In this document: positions 47,957-61,571 of the stretch, one piece after another | How positions within the stretch are numbered: the stretch's first letter is position 1 | How the letters are laid out: every line of letters begins with the position of its first letter | From: Astrocystis sublimbata | Lineage: Eukaryota > Ascomycota > Sordariomycetes > Xylariales > Xylariaceae | DNA: 64,000 bases | NCBI GenBank assembly: GCA_022453515.1 | Contig: JAJNNY010000079.1 | Span: 62,001 to 126,000 of the forward strand | Reading direction: 5' to 3' | Translations under genes and position numbers: made by a program | Notes under the pieces: model-generated | Databases searched by the model: none | The model's input: the letters and a program-made list of their open reading frames with translations, nothing else | What the model was told of the DNA's origin: nothing

Positions 47957-50734
47957 GGTACTCTCTTTCTCCGTGTGCGCGAGGTAGGGTAGATGGCGGG
48001 CTAAGGGTCCAGGGGTCCAGAGATAATGACAGTTTGATGATGCGCTGCCCCTTAATTGATTGTTTGATTGACTGATTAGCTGTGATGCGGCAGTTGGAGC
48101 TTGTCAGGGGCGACAGCGACGGTACTTTGGGATCAGATAAGATTTTATTCACCAAAGTCTACAAGGGTAATACTGTCACAGTCCCTGGCCACACCTTCTA
48201 GAATATTAAGACATTTGAATATTGTGTTGCATTCCTGCAACGCAACATAATGAGGCTTTTCTGCATGTTGCTCGATATCGGCATTGCAGAGCGCGCCCTT
48301 TCATTTGCTAGCGCGCACCTGCAATAGCCGACAGGTACGCTATGAAGCTCCTGCTGTAGCTATCTGACGTCGACATAGCAACACTGGAGGGCTGGGTGGT
48401 ATTCTCCGTGTCTTGCTTGTGTTGTACAGTAAATATATTCGTTTTGTCATTTACCATCAAGACCGGTCACAAATGTTCTCCCTCACGGTATTTGGCAACG
48501 CGATGTCTGAGATGCATCGGTCGTCGTTCCAAAGCGGCACATGACTTACTGGCTCGGAAATCCTTCAAGGGGGCGACGTGAATTTACACTCCGATCTATC
48601 ACGCTTAGCTCCTGGCCAGACTCAAATATCGGAAGATAGATTGAGTTCGCGCCACATTTCTCAAGAGAATGGTTCGCTGGCTTGAGCAGACTACTTTAGT
48701 ACATAAGCTCATTCCAACCTTACCTGACTTAGTACTGACTACCGGTGGTTTGGCTCCTTTGTTCGTCTGCCTGCCTTTGTTTCGCCCCCCCTCTTCGATA
48801 AGAAAGAGACAGCAATCACACACGGAACTCGGCTGATATTTCTACAGAGTGGCATGGTAAGAAAAGCCGGTTTTTGAGCCTGGTGGCGGCCTGCGCAGCT
48901 TCTTATCCAATCTGTACCACCGATACTGTCATGATAGTGTCATGATAGCGGTTTGTGTGGTACGAGCAGACAGTTGTCGATCTCGCAAGCTCGAGTGATT
49001 CGTTCCCAACGGCTGGCCCACACCACCACGCCGCCGCCGCCGCCACTGCTACCGCTCGGCACCACCTCCTCGACCTTTTGCGATCCGTGAATTGTGTTAG
49101 CAGAGGCAAGCTATCGAACTATCACTGATCAGGGCTATCTGCCAGGCGCCATGCCCGGCCAGAACACAACCCTGGTCCTTGCAAGCAACCAAAATTGGCT
49201 CGGCGCCGGCTCAGGGGTGCCCCAGTGCCCCATCCGCGCAATTCAGCCGCCGCTGCGTCTCAGGCTTTTGTGCAGCGCTCTTAGCCAGTTCAGGCCGGTG
49301 TCAAGCCAGTTCTGGTGGTTAGCCATCCATCGTGCCCCCCAAAACTCCCCACTATCGAGCTGACGACGCGATGATGCAACATTAGCACCGCAAGGTTCGT
49401 TCCTTTATCTGGCATAGTAGTACCTGTCGTCGACGAGCAAACGGAGCTCGACAAGCGGGACAGGGTCGCAAGCTCAGCAAGCTGAGCCGCTAAGGTGTGT
49501 GTACATGCAGTCTAGACGCTGCAGCAACGGGAAGCCAGACGAGCCAGACAAACGGATTTGCAGCACACTTACACCGGTTCCTCTTTCGGTATTCCATAGT
49601 CCATACTCGTGCGTAGAAAGAAGTATAAACAGCCCGCCCCAAGATGCAAGCTCCCGGAGAGCAAACGCCGCCGCCGCTCCTCGTTGGCCTTTTGACTTGA
49701 TTCGAGTAGCTGTAGCACACAGCGCTATCTTGACCTGTGCTCTGACTGGTCTACGGGGACTCTAGTTCGCACTATCCTCGCTATTTTCACTATTCTCGCT
49801 ACCATCATCACTAAAAGCTGACGTGCCGTGATCAGTCTTCTGATCAGTCTCCTGACCAGTCTTTCTGACCAGTCGTGTTCCCGATTCTGAGGCACAGACT
49901 GCGCTGAGGACGGCTGGCAGCGAGATCGTCGGATCGAGATCGACGATAACTCTGCAGGCAAGCTGTGCCGCGCTGCTAGTGGTGGTACAGAGACTTAGTC
50001 CTTGGTAGTGTAGATGCGACAAACGAAAATCAGGTCCAAGCCCACCCTGCCTCCCTGCCAAATCCACCTTTCACCCACTCATCGCTCCTTTGCTATCAAA
50101 AGCCAGCAAACCCTAGCAAATCAATTTCCCCCCAGACATCGTCCCCGGGCCGTTTGATTATCTCATTCTACACTTGGCTGAGGTCAAGTATTGCAGCATT
50201 ACGTCGTTGCTTCCCAGACGTGGAGCCGCCTGCCGCCAGTCGTACATAATAGTGGCACGGAAAGTAGCACAGGCGCACGCCCTCCTGCAACTCCTGTCCT
50301 TGTCCTGCATCTAGCTGCTGCATATACTACTACTTAGACCACGCGCAACCGCCAATCACTACGGCATTCGCCGCCTGTCTCGCAGTCTATCACGTCTTTG
50401 ACTCTGGAGCTCGCACCACGCACACACATACATCAGCACACCGCCAGATGAAATCACGCCTGCAGCTCGTGTACTCTGCCAACCCTTCCACGATACCTGA
50501 CAATACCTGACATCGAAACATCGATTTCGATGTGCTTGCCATTGCCCGCTACTCGCTATTGCCACGCTTTACTGCTGTGCAACTCATCCACGCCCATCAC
50601 GAAATACCCCGACGCAGTCTAACACGATCGGTACCTGATCTGATCTGATCTGATCTGGTCTGCAACTGTCAGACAAAGCACAGAACACAAAAACCGACAG
50701 CTACACCATATAATAGTCTCAATAATCCAACACC
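47957..50734. other. Intergenic, 2.8 kb, divergent promoters
   Basis: No supported gene. Frames at 48396-48823, 49094-49363, 49490-49765 and 49725-50067 pair up on opposite strands and show no motifs. 50636-50659 is a TGATC-type short repeat (TGATCTGATCTGATC). The last ~600 bp are CA/CC-rich, as expected for a long leader of the following gene. Confidence 0.5.
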
Positions 50735-51214
50735 ATGGAATCTCAATTTCAGAATAGTGCCGTGTGGCCGGCAATCACACACAACCTCGACTTCGCCATG
50801 CAGGAATACCTCTCCCTCCAAGACCAGCACGAAGAGCTATGCCAGCGCCTGCACGCGCTGTCCCCGACCTCATCCACATCAACAAGATCCAGCGCCTCGA
50901 CAGCAGTGACGTCGCCCTCGGTGTCGCCGACTCGCTCGTTCCGCGACGGGCCGTCGCCTTCGCGCCTCGCCGCCCCGTATCCTTTCCCGTCTTCAACAAA
51001 AGCCGGTCATGGTCAGAACGAACAAGTGGCCGTGGGCGAGCAGAAGCTGTATGACGTCAACGAGGGCATGAAGCGCGCGCTGACGGAACTCCTGAACTGC
51101 GAGGCCGTCAGACAGGATCGCGCGATGCGCACGTGGGTGCAGACTAGGCTGCTTGAGACGGAGAAGGAGCTCCGTCGCGGGAGAAGGAGGCGTAGCTCGG
51201 CGACTGTTGAGTAA
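50735..51214 (+). CDS. Small hypothetical protein with coiled-coil segments
   Basis: Intronless, 159 aa, ATG in CAACACC-ATG-G context. I do not recognise a family. The N-terminus is helical (NLDFAMQEYLSLQDQHEELC and on through QRLHAL). A Ser/Thr/Pro-rich linker follows (about residues 43-90). A second amphipathic helix (LYDVNEGMKRALTELLNCEAV through RTWVQTRLLETEKELR) ends in an arginine cluster RRGRRRRSS that could be a nuclear targeting signal. No signal peptide. Composition and codon use are like the neighbouring real genes, which is why I keep it. Confidence 0.65.
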   Translation: MESQFQNSAVWPAITHNLDFAMQEYLSLQDQHEELCQRLHALSPTSSTSTRSSASTAVTSPSVSPTRSFRDGPSPSRLAAPYPFPSSTKAGHGQNEQVAVGEQKLYDVNEGMKRALTELLNCEAVRQDRAMRTWVQTRLLETEKELRRGRRRRSSATVE

Positions 51215-52371
51215 GCTCAGCTGAGCCTGGCTGCATCACCCTATCAGGACCCCTGAGAATACGGGAGGTTGGTGACGTCGTTGCATGCATGCACCGCAAA
51301 AGTAAAATATGAAGGAGGGAAGGAGGCAGAGGGGAGAAAGGCGTTTTGAAAAAAGAAGTTGCCTGCAGGCTTGGAGTCAACTTACATATCTTGTTTAATC
51401 ACTGCTAATTATCATCCCGGGGCCGCGACGGCCCGTTGGAAGGAAAGGTTCGGCACTGCCTAATGTCGCCCCGAGACATCGAGTCATCGCGTCGTCATTT
51501 TGCTATGTTCTTTTTTTCGGTTGGCATGGCATGGCATTTGAAATATTCCACTTCATCGGCGTTTTCAACTAGTACCCCTGGGTCGTCTGTCTTGTCTTGT
51601 CTTGTCTTGCTCTTCCCATTTTCTTCACTTCAAAGTCTTGTTGGTCGGTCTTACTGGGCTTCTGCATTGGCATGCTGGGGAAACATTTGGGTGGCGTTCG
51701 AAAAAGGGGAGAAGGAAACCATTTGGGCGTCACGGGATTCATACCATACCATACTATCCATACCTTATCATATCTACTTAGAACTATCTGTGGTTCTACC
51801 TAGAGTGGGGGAACTGCTTTTGTTAAAGAGGAAGAAATTAAAGCACTTGAGTTGAAACTAACTGACTATGTTTGTCTCTGCGATTGTGTTCAATACTTTT
51901 CTGCTCTTAAGCTAGGGTTCGTCGCAATATTGGGAGTGGGAGTGAGATGATCCATAGGTGGGTTCCCCTGCAGGTGTTCCTAGACGGGAAACGTCATTTA
52001 CCTCTTGAATACATACACCCTGTATAACGATACTAGGTAGCGCTTGTAGAAATGCATAAACTCGCTCTTTTAGATGCACATGTAAAAGTGGAGCAGTTAT
52101 CGCATCGCCGGAGTCGCGACGCTTGACCGCGAACTTGATAGCTTCACAATCGATAGCTGTGCCGAAGCTCCCAGCTTCCAGACTTATACCTTCAACATCG
52201 ACTTTCCTCAAAACACCCCAACGCCACCATTACTACCATTTTTTCTATCGTAGACAACTGAAATAGAGTCTGAACACATAGAAAACCAGCTCAAGCGTAT
52301 CTTCCGCACCCCATCTCGGTCATTTGGGTCATCGTGAAGAGAGTAGCGCTTCCACGCGCGCTTCCTACGTC
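51215..52371. other. Intergenic between the small coiled-coil gene and the cyclophilin gene
   Basis: No gene supported. TCTTGTCTTGTCTTGTCTTG at about 51590-51609 is a short tandem run. Frames at 51436-51855 and 51912-52211 have no motifs. Confidence 0.5.
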
Positions 52372-53937
52372 ATGTCGGTGCTACTCGAGACCAGCGCGGG
52401 CGACATCGTGATCGACCTGCTGGTCGACTACGCACCCAAAGAGTGTCAGAAGTGAGTTTCCAATTCTCTCTCTATCAATCACATATGAAATCATGCTCCT
52501 TTGCTGACTTGCACGGTGAACAGCTTCCTCAAGCTCTGCAAGCTCAAGTACTACAACTTCTCGCCCATCCACTCCATCCAGCAGAACTTCTCATTCCAGA
52601 CCGGCGACCCCCTCGGCCCCGACTCCTCCCAATCCGACGGCGGCTCCTCCGCCTGGGGTCTCCTCGAGGGCCCGCAAAAGAAGAACTTCCCCGCCACCTT
52701 CCACCACAAGCTAAAGCACGTCGAGCGCGGCACCGTGTCCATGGCCACCGTGCCGCACCCCTCCGACCCCGACGTCCGCCTCGCAGCGAGCCAGTTCATC
52801 ATCACCCTCGGCGAAAGCACGACCGACTACCTGGACGGCAAGACCTCCGTCTTCGGCAAGGTCGTCGAGGGCTTCGACGCGCTCGAGACCATCAACAGCG
52901 CCATCACCGACAAGGAAGGCCACCCGCTCGTCGACATCCGCATCAAGCACACCATCGTCCTCGATGACCCGTACCCCGACCCGCCCGGCCTGCGCGAGCC
53001 TTCCGGTTCGCCGCAGCCTTCGAAAGCCCAGCTTGCGACGGTGCGCATCGCAGACGACGATGCACAGGATCTGCATAAGGAAGTCGATGAGGAGTCGGCG
53101 GAGAAGACGAGACGGGAGAGGGAGGCGCGCGCTCAGGCCCTTACCCTCGAGATGATGGGCGACTTGCCCTTTGCTGAGGTCAAGCCGCCGGAGAACATCC
53201 TCTTCGTCTGCAAGCTGAATCCTGTCACTGCTGACTCGGACCTCGAGCTCATCTTTAGCCGCTTCGGCAAGATCCTCTCGTGTGAGGTGATTCGCGACAA
53301 GAAGACGGGCGACAGCCTGCAGTATGCGTTTATCGAATATGAGGAGAAGAGTGCGTGCGAAGCGGCCTATTTCAAAATGCAGGGCGTCCTTATTGATGAT
53401 CGACGCATACATGTCGATTTCAGTCAGAGCGTCAGCAAGCTGGCGGATGTGTGGAGAGGCGGCGAGAACGCGAAACGTAAAGGACGAGAGGGGGGTCGCG
53501 GCGGCTGGGGCGGCGTGCAGGATCTGCAGAAGTGGAGACAGTATAGGAATGATGCTGATGCGAGGGACGAGGATGAGAGGTATAAAATGGTCTATGGGGA
53601 GGAGGAGATGCGCGGCAAGCATAAGCGCCAGGGCGATGAGGAGGAAGGAGAGGATCGTAGGGAGGGTGGGCCTGTGGATGAGAGAAATGGGGATGAGAGG
53701 GAGAGGGAGAGAGAATGGGAGCGCCGCCAGAGACCGAGGGACAGGAGTCGCAGTCGGAGCCCGAGGAGAGATAGGGATAGAGATGGAGACAGGAACAGGG
53801 ACAGACCTAGGCATAGGGATGGCTATGGCGAGAGGAAAGAGCGCGATCCGAGGCGCAATGATTCGTTCCGCCAGGACTATTCGAGACATCGCGATCGAGA
53901 TCGGCGGCGGGACGATCATCGCGATCGGAGGAGATAG
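52372..53937 (+). CDS. cyp6: Cyclophilin-RRM peptidyl-prolyl isomerase (Cyp6 / PPIL4 type)
   Basis: Nuclear PPIase linked to RNA processing. Exon 1 is 52372-52451 and exon 2 is 52524-53937, with a 72-bp intron (GTGAGT...ACAG); 497 aa. Residues 1-165 form a divergent cyclophilin domain: [60 protein letters not shown] and [10 protein letters not shown], with [16 protein letters not shown] near its end. The usual catalytic residues are partly replaced, as in the PPIL4 group. An acidic helical linker is followed by an RRM at about 250-330: [40 protein letters not shown] and [14 protein letters not shown]. The C-terminus is Arg/Asp/Glu/Ser-rich ([14 protein letters not shown]). The domain order is diagnostic. 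A 436-codon antisense frame is a shadow of this biased tail. Confidence 0.93.
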
Positions 53938-56900
53938 CTGGTGCGAAGCTTTAATTACGGGGACGCATCTACTATTGAAGAAGTTGATGTAACCCATGCG
54001 CATAGAGGAGGGAAGTTGCAAGGTGGATACTTAGAGAAACTGCTCGACTTAATTATGATACCCGAATAAAACAAACCACGATATTCCCTACAAATTCGAA
54101 CACTTAGTTGACCAGGTTTCGCGTTCTATGTTCTACACAGATCATCGCCATCCATTTGTATCACGATTGCTTAGCTAAAGTTTACAGACCTGATATCACG
54201 TCATCCATCCATCCAACATACCTTGCACGCCGCACGGGAAGCTGGGCTAGTGTTATCGCGTGGAAACACCGGGATACGGGCGGCGCGTAGACCATGGACC
54301 ATGTGTCCCGTACCTCGGTCAGACAAACGTGCAGCGATGTGATGTCCCACACGGCCGTCGAGGCCATTGTTACCGCTCGTCCCACGTGGCTTGAGATAAG
54401 CTTCGCGGATGGTTCGAGGGACTGATTTCAGATGACGGGATATGAGGGATTGTCCGATGTGCTGAGGAGTTCATCTCACGTTCTACATTGAATTTCGGGG
54501 TTCGGTCCTCACTGGGGCATGGGCATCGTGGGATTTGTTACTCGGTTCTTGGGTGGTTGAGGGTTGGGTTGCGTTGTTTTGTAAGTGGTATGGTGTTGAT
54601 AATGATGCGATATAATCTTGCTATGCTATGCTCTGGTGATAACTTGTGTCTTATCCTACCTTACGCGAGTAGTTGTGAATTTGGCCTTTAGTACCTTGCT
54701 AGCTAGGTAGAGATTGTGGTCAAATCGTGAATTGCATAGTCCATTTCCTCTTGGTAAGCTGAGTGAATCAATTAAATCTTAATTCTTATTATTACAGTCA
54801 ACTTGATTTAATTACTAGCTAATCACTTAGAAAATACCTGCGCAATTCCACCCGGGTATGAGTAAACAACCTTGGAACATACTCTGATCCTGGGCTTTCA
54901 CAGAACTGGAATTTGTCCGTGGGTCTGGTCTTCAGCTTCCAAGGGTTATAGACTCTATATTTAAGTCAGTAGTAAGTGGTAATCCCGTTGCCGCTCCCGT
55001 TCCCGCTGCCGGTTGTTGGAGCGTGCAGCCGGGCGGACGAATGATGCGATGCGATGCGATGCGATGCGATGCGATGCGATGCGATGTATGTATCAGCACA
55101 GCTGAGTTGAGCCCCGAATGATGAGAACTGAGCTGTCGGAATAAGGACAAAGGCAAGGCGTGGGTAACAGTGAGGCGAGACGCGACGAGATGAGATGAGA
55201 CGACTCATCATGACATGACGTTGCGATGGACTCTATATTTCAGACGAAAACAGTTAAGTTTTTAGGTTCTTGGGAGGTCCTACTAATTTTGGTACAAAAG
55301 TGCGAATGATAAATACTCAGACAGATTAGATTGTGTAAGTGATAAGGTACATCTCTCTTGCATCTCAATTTCGTAACTCACCGAAGGGCTCTTTAGTGTC
55401 CTCAGTGCTCACAAACTCAAAGTCACAAAGTTGAAGTCAACTCACTCACTCGCTATTTACCTGGTACTATCCAAGCTAAGCTGCTGTGCTAGGCGCCTAG
55501 GTATGATCGAAATACTATATATATCATAGAATCATTCAAAATCATTGAACATTGCTAGCGAGCCAACGTCCTGGCTCGATTGGCTGCTACTAATCAATTA
55601 ATCAATCAATCTCACAATCAATTGAGGCTTCGCTTTTGAGGCTGAGACATGATGGCCAGAGTTGGGGGCCGAGACGCTAACTGAAGCAGGCAGCCAAGAC
55701 ACTATGCTGCAGGGTCCCTGTCCGCCCCCTCTACGATCACACTCACCTTAAGAGATCGGGATTTGAGAAAGCAAAACAAAACAGGACATCAGGATACTAA
55801 TTTTGGGGGCTTGGGCATTTTATCTCATTGATGGCGCTCACATGTCTTCATCAAATGTTCCCCATATGAAAACGGATATAGTGAAGTACATGTATGAAAA
55901 GTATGTAGTTCGCGGTTCCACGGGACGACATCTCACTGTTAACACATCGTAGGCCTTGATAGTAGGACTGATGAGTCTGCAACCGACTTATCACACGGTC
56001 AACGGTTGAATGGAGGAGAAACAGGTAATACACGAGCACATTCTGTTTCTGTACACTGATTCGAGATTATTCGATAGCGTGTGACAGCAACGAGAGTGAT
56101 GTTGAGCACGGTCGCATGTGACACGTCACGTCTTCATGAGCCTGTTGTTCTAATACGGCCGATCCAATGCCTCCACCTAGTCCAGACTTGGCTGGCCGTG
56201 ATGCAAACAAACAAACCCACATACAACTGACGTTATTCCGTGTTTTCCGGAGTGAAGCAAGCCAGTAAGTATTACGAACACCGGTAACTTGCCTGTAGGC
56301 TGTATGCGACCAACTTCAGTACCATGCGGCGTATGCAATGAATGCACCAAGAGCACTTTCCAACCCGTGCTAGGCCAGAATTATATATATAGCAGGGTGA
56401 TCAATTCAAGCAGCTGCGAAACAAACAACCCAACACGGCCGCCATTTTCGTGGGATGTGGAGGGCGGCGAGGGCGGCTAGGTCTTCCTTGGATATGGAGG
56501 CGGATATGTTCCGGCCTCATTGGTCGTGCACCATCCGGATGACTGCAGCCTTGGTTAGAAGGGTGACAGCGGGGTCTGCATCGAGCCGGTATACCTACAG
56601 CTCAGTGCCTGGTCTAGAAAACATCCGTTTGCTTCTTTTTCTTCTGTACGCCCTACCTGTGTGTGCCTATGCGCTACCATCGCTGCTGTGGGAAAAGCCA
56701 CAACAGGCGGCCGGCACTGACAACCAAACTCATCGGGGGGGGGGAGGAGGGGCTATTATTGCTCTCTTGTCCTCTTGCTCTGTTGCTTCTTTTTCCTTCC
56801 ATCTATACTATTCCACTCCTTCTGTTTGACAAGACTGTGTCGCACTGTTCTACAATTGGAAGCAACACGATACACCGACGGGGAATTATTCGGGGGATAT

Positions 56901-59900
56901 CGAAGAAAAGTTTCGAACACTTCGAGAAGTTGCTTCGATCCGTCACCTACGTAATCAGCTGGACGGAACAGGCTAGATTAGACTAGACTTGCACGAAAGA
57001 TGTACACACAGTACCGACACTGCGACCTTGCACCCTTCTTCTTCATCTTCGGAAATGCACCTCGCTTATCGGACCCCTTCATAGCCAGGGGATAATATAG
57101 ATGCACAAGCTACGCTCCTATTGGCCCGCCAGCTCGTATGCGTTGTAGCAGCTGGCAGGGCAGAAACTTGGGGGACGATCGTTTCTTCAACGTTGATTTG
57201 TCTAAATGTTTAATGAAACTGCATCTGTTCATCTGTCTGATGTGTGTGAGATTCTCCTCAGCTGCAGCTAAGGGTGAGCTGTTCGAGCAACAATGCAGTA
57301 TCCGGCTGTTCATTCCTCTCGCTAGGACTTGAACCCCTAGAGAGACAGACAGCCATAGTTTCACATAGGGTGAACCGTATCTGGGGGCGTTCGTAAGATA
57401 CGAGTTATGATGCTGACGGGTGAGCGAACGACTGAACGAACGAACGAATGAACGCAAACGAAACGAGCGACGCGGTGGCATGTCACGGGACTGGGAAGCC
57501 ACAAGCTCCACCCTGTCGCAGGGCATCGTTGTAGAATGATCTGCTGCGTGTGATTGCGTGCATATTGATATCACCTCAAGTAACGGCGGACGAGAGTCAA
57601 GGTAACCCGGCCCGTGGTGCGAATCGGCCAGGTCTTAGTCGCATCGCATCGCATCCCCGGACCCCATGCCCTGCCCCCTCGCACTCTTCCCCCCCTGGTT
57701 CGTTCCCCATTGGTATTCTCGATCTAGATGACGCAGCACTCTAACCTGCTTTGAATCATGATTCTCGAGAATCTGACGAATGACAGCCCAGGCGCAATCT
57801 GGGGGGGCGGGGGCTGCGATGATCAAACAGCGAGAATCTGAAAAGATGCAAGACTACCCGCGGGACTCGTGTTATTTTGTTTGCGATTCTCGAGCCAAGG
57901 ATCCATGCAGGCAGGCAGGCATTGTACCCAGCGCCATGAGACGAACGAACACGGCTGACACCTGCCCCATCGCGATCACACTCGACATCCGTTTCCTCTT
58001 GGGGCAGCTTCCAACTGTCCTTCTACCCTCGCGAACACCCTGGTGTGTCTCACTAGTTCAATGACCCCCAATCTTCAAGAGCATGGGTGGACGTAAGTAA
58101 TCATGTGCATGGGGGCGACTCTCGAGACTTCCTTTCTCCGACACCTTTCTAATCATCGCAGGCGGTTCACTCGACTCATGTTCCTTTGGGTTTGGAAATC
58201 TGGAACACGCTTCACAATGGTAATTACCTCGAACCAACGATAATTATGCCTCAGCTTATGGTGTAACATTGTTAAGATTAATTAAAGTTAGCATCCATGT
58301 ACATATATCATGAGTATGCGCATCTGTCTGACTGACTAACACAACCTGGCTTGACGCCAACCGAGCTATCTGGATCTGGAAAGTGTTGCCCTTGGGTCAG
58401 CCATCAGGCGGAGTGGCAGAACACCCACCTGACTAACAAATAAATCGGGAGGTAGGCAGAGCAGACAAACGCAGAAGTGCTAACGCACAGATGAAGACGC
58501 AGTGGCATGACGCCGCTCACTTAGCGACAGTAGCCAAGTACTCAAAGCTAGGTCTATCATCTTCGACGCTATGTCGCAATGTCACAATGCCCCTCTATCA
58601 ATCGGACCTCCACATGGCTTGCGAACCCTGTTCTAGTGGTATTTATTTTCAGGGGCAAGTCAAGTCAATGCGTTGTTGGCTCTGCTGAAGAATTGCGCCA
58701 CTTTCAATGTCTCTCCTTTTATCTAGCCACCGAGTGGCCTCGGTAACTTCAAGGGATTTGGGTTCTCGGATTGTCGTAGATAGATGCCGCAACTCACGAC
58801 AAGCTTCGTGCTTGTGGCATGGCTTGACGCCAACTAATGTATGCCGCCGCCACCAACGCCTCCGCTTGAACCGCCTTCTACATCGAGGTTAATGATTGGG
58901 GGTCGGGTGGGGTGTCTATGTCTAGGTACTGTAGAATCGTACCGCGGCGCCGGAAGGGAGTTCCTGCGCGCATTGCAATTGTCTTACATCGCGTTTGTCG
59001 TCCATCCACCTACCTAGCTGATTACAATCTTCATTTCACATACATAGTACTCTTTTTAGTTTTGAAGCAGCAGATGAAGGCCAGTGGTACAGTATCTCCG
59101 GGGTATATATATACACTTGTATGCACCTGCTATGCACCCACGTCAAACTTTGCTAATTCGCTCTCGGGGATCGCATCTCGTGCAGCCGCCAAGAGCTGAG
59201 TGGATGACTGACGAGTGGCATCAGTGGCGGACAGTATGTGTCTGTCTGTGACCCTGCCACTCTAATCATATGGCCGCATAGAACAGCCAGATTCCGAATA
59301 CAGAACGAATTGTTTGCTTGCGGGACTTGAAGTAAGGCGGACATCCCCGCCCTGGAGAGAGATACACCAAGATTTCGCAGTGGCTGACTGATGGCTTGCT
59401 TGCTAGCTCTGCGAGCTAGCAGAATGCCACTATGGCACAGCAGTAGTCGTTGGTAGTCGTTGCTGTTCGCATGTGTAGTGTTTCCCACTGGCCATGTCAC
59501 GTCGCTCGATTGGACGTTGAAGCAGCAGAAGCAGTAGCGGTAGTTGCGTGGCACGAAAAAGAACCGAACTACGGTAGGACTAGCACACATCATACAGCAC
59601 ACAGCACATTGAACGTTTCCCCGGACCAACCATCGCTAATCTACAGCAGAGCACAGCACACGGCACACACTCACAGCTCACAGCTTACAGCACGCATATC
59701 CTGATCGCATTTTCATGTGAAGACAGCATGCGGAACACGCACTCCACTGTCCCATCTTCTAGCACTGCCTCCTCCTCCTTCTCCTAGATGTGCTCGATGG
59801 CAGGACACGTGCCCAACAGCCAGCAACCCACAGCAGCCCAGCTCGCGAACGCACCATGCTCTCAGTCATAGTCTCACTTCACTATGAGACATGATGGAGA

Positions 59901-61571
59901 GAACAATACCAGCTAGATAGGCACTGTGTTGTATCGCTTGTGCATCTGTGTTGTATTGGGGGTCACAGTGCAATCTACCTAGTTTATAGATTAAGTCCTA
60001 CGATACCTATGGATGAAAAGTACCGAAACTGACTAACTGACTGGCTGACTGACCACGGATGGCATGAGCGAGGGAGGAAATAAATTAAGTCCTGCTCAAC
60101 TTATTTCTAGACTTTTAAAAGAGCAAGAAGTAAATCTGGGGGTGTGAAGAGCAGCCTTACGGGAAGCAAGGGGCCCAAATATAGGATGGGGCGACACACG
60201 GGGTGCTGCGCAAATCTGCGTCTCTTCATGCACAGAATATGCACCTTTCCGATGGAGGGTAGGAAGACCATGTATGTATGTATGTGACCCTGTATGTCGG
60301 GCTGCTTATTGACAAGCACCCTCTTATGCGACACCCTTGCCAATCCAATCGTTCGTTTACATCTACTACTATCCAGGTACTTACTAGTCTAGAGAAGCGC
60401 TGGCGCCAGGGCTTGCGATAGAGGAGAGAATGTGACGACGCGAAACCTATCTAGACGAAAGATTGGAACTTCTAGAAAAAGGGGAAACATAGCAAACAGA
60501 ACAGAGAAAGAGACTGCAGCCAGCGTCACTTGGCAATACTTTCGGCCCATTTACAATTCAATCTGGTCCAATCCTCGCTGGATCTGGATCTGCAAATGCA
60601 CGTACGTCTTTGCTGCAATAACTGGTAGGATAGGACAAGAACAGGATCAAGAAAGGCGTGTCTCGAAGCGAAAACTGCTGTGATACGGGGTATAACATGA
60701 AAAGAGACTTGCAGCATCATCCCGTTAGCTGTCTTCCTCATTACCATAATATCGCCGCCCTGCCTTCTGCCCCAAGCCAAGGCGAGCAAGCGAAACGAAC
60801 TCCCACCTCTGTCTCCTGGAAACTGGCATTTGACCTGCCCGGCCCCGTTGAAACATCCTCGAGTTGAACGAGACGAACATAACCTGGCGATAACTCGGCG
60901 GCAAGGCCCACTTGCCATCTTGTTTTTGAGACCCAAGGAACGGAGGTATACAGTGGATTGTTCGAAGAAGCGTCTTGGGTCACGGTGGCAGCCCCCAGTA
61001 TCTGCCTGCCACTTTGGTCCCAAATAGCGGCACCGGCCTCTGCTTATTCATTCTCTTGGGCGGCATTCGATGAGAAGATACATCTATCTCGAGTTTAATT
61101 TTGTACATCATTTGTTGTTTACTCATCCGACGGTAGTATTGTACCTTACCCACCTTCGTGCCTAACTTGTCTCGCCTTGTCCCTGGCTCGGTTGAGCAAA
61201 CTCAAACGGGCGAGATCTGCCGGCATCATCTCGAAGCGTAACCCTCGAGAAAGGAAGGAGTCTCTCGGGCGGCAACAGATTTCTTGAGGAACGATCTCAT
61301 CTCCCTCCTCCCCACATCTCATCCCACATCTCACGCTTGCTATTTAGTACTCCGCCCGTTTGTTTGCTGTCCACCGAAGCACAAGCGAAGAGTTCTAGAA
61401 GTGCGAGAGAAGCAAAGGAAGAAAACCATGGTGTCTCCCACTTGTTGTGCTCCCGGCGACGCTGTCGTAGGAAGTTTCGGCCGACGATATAGTCGCCCCT
61501 GTCCGCCGTACGCGCTGGCTTACTCGGACCATCGCCGCTTCCACTTCTCTCCCCACGACAGTCGCATAATC
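53938..61571. other. Long gene-free region, 7.6 kb, upstream of the Zn2Cys6 regulator
   Basis: No protein or RNA gene that I can support. About thirty short frames (up to 165 codons, e.g. 57110-57574 and 60526-61023) lie on both strands, often mirrored, and none carries a motif. It contains a GCGAT array (55046-55085), a run of ten G at 56735-56744, and CA/CT-rich leader-like DNA after about 61150. A frame open from 61284 precedes the regulator start and is probably 5' UTR. Confidence 0.5.
55046..55085. repeat. GCGAT x8 pentanucleotide array
   Basis: Eight uninterrupted GCGAT units lie in the gene-free region downstream of the cyclophilin gene. Frames across it encode only a short residue repeat (e.g. 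Ser-His-Arg-Ile-Ala) and are artefacts. Confidence 0.9.

Noticed and set aside
48180..48330. Possible second LTR starting TGTCACAG
   Set aside because: No matching GTGACA end and no target duplication could be found.
52711..54021. 436-codon minus-strand frame
   Set aside because: It is antisense to the cyclophilin-RRM gene and arises from its Arg/Asp/Glu-rich tail.
57110..57574. 154-codon minus-strand frame
   Set aside because: Mirrored by plus-strand frames and without motif; the RSFVRSFSRSL segment comes from a simple GAACGAACGAA repeat.
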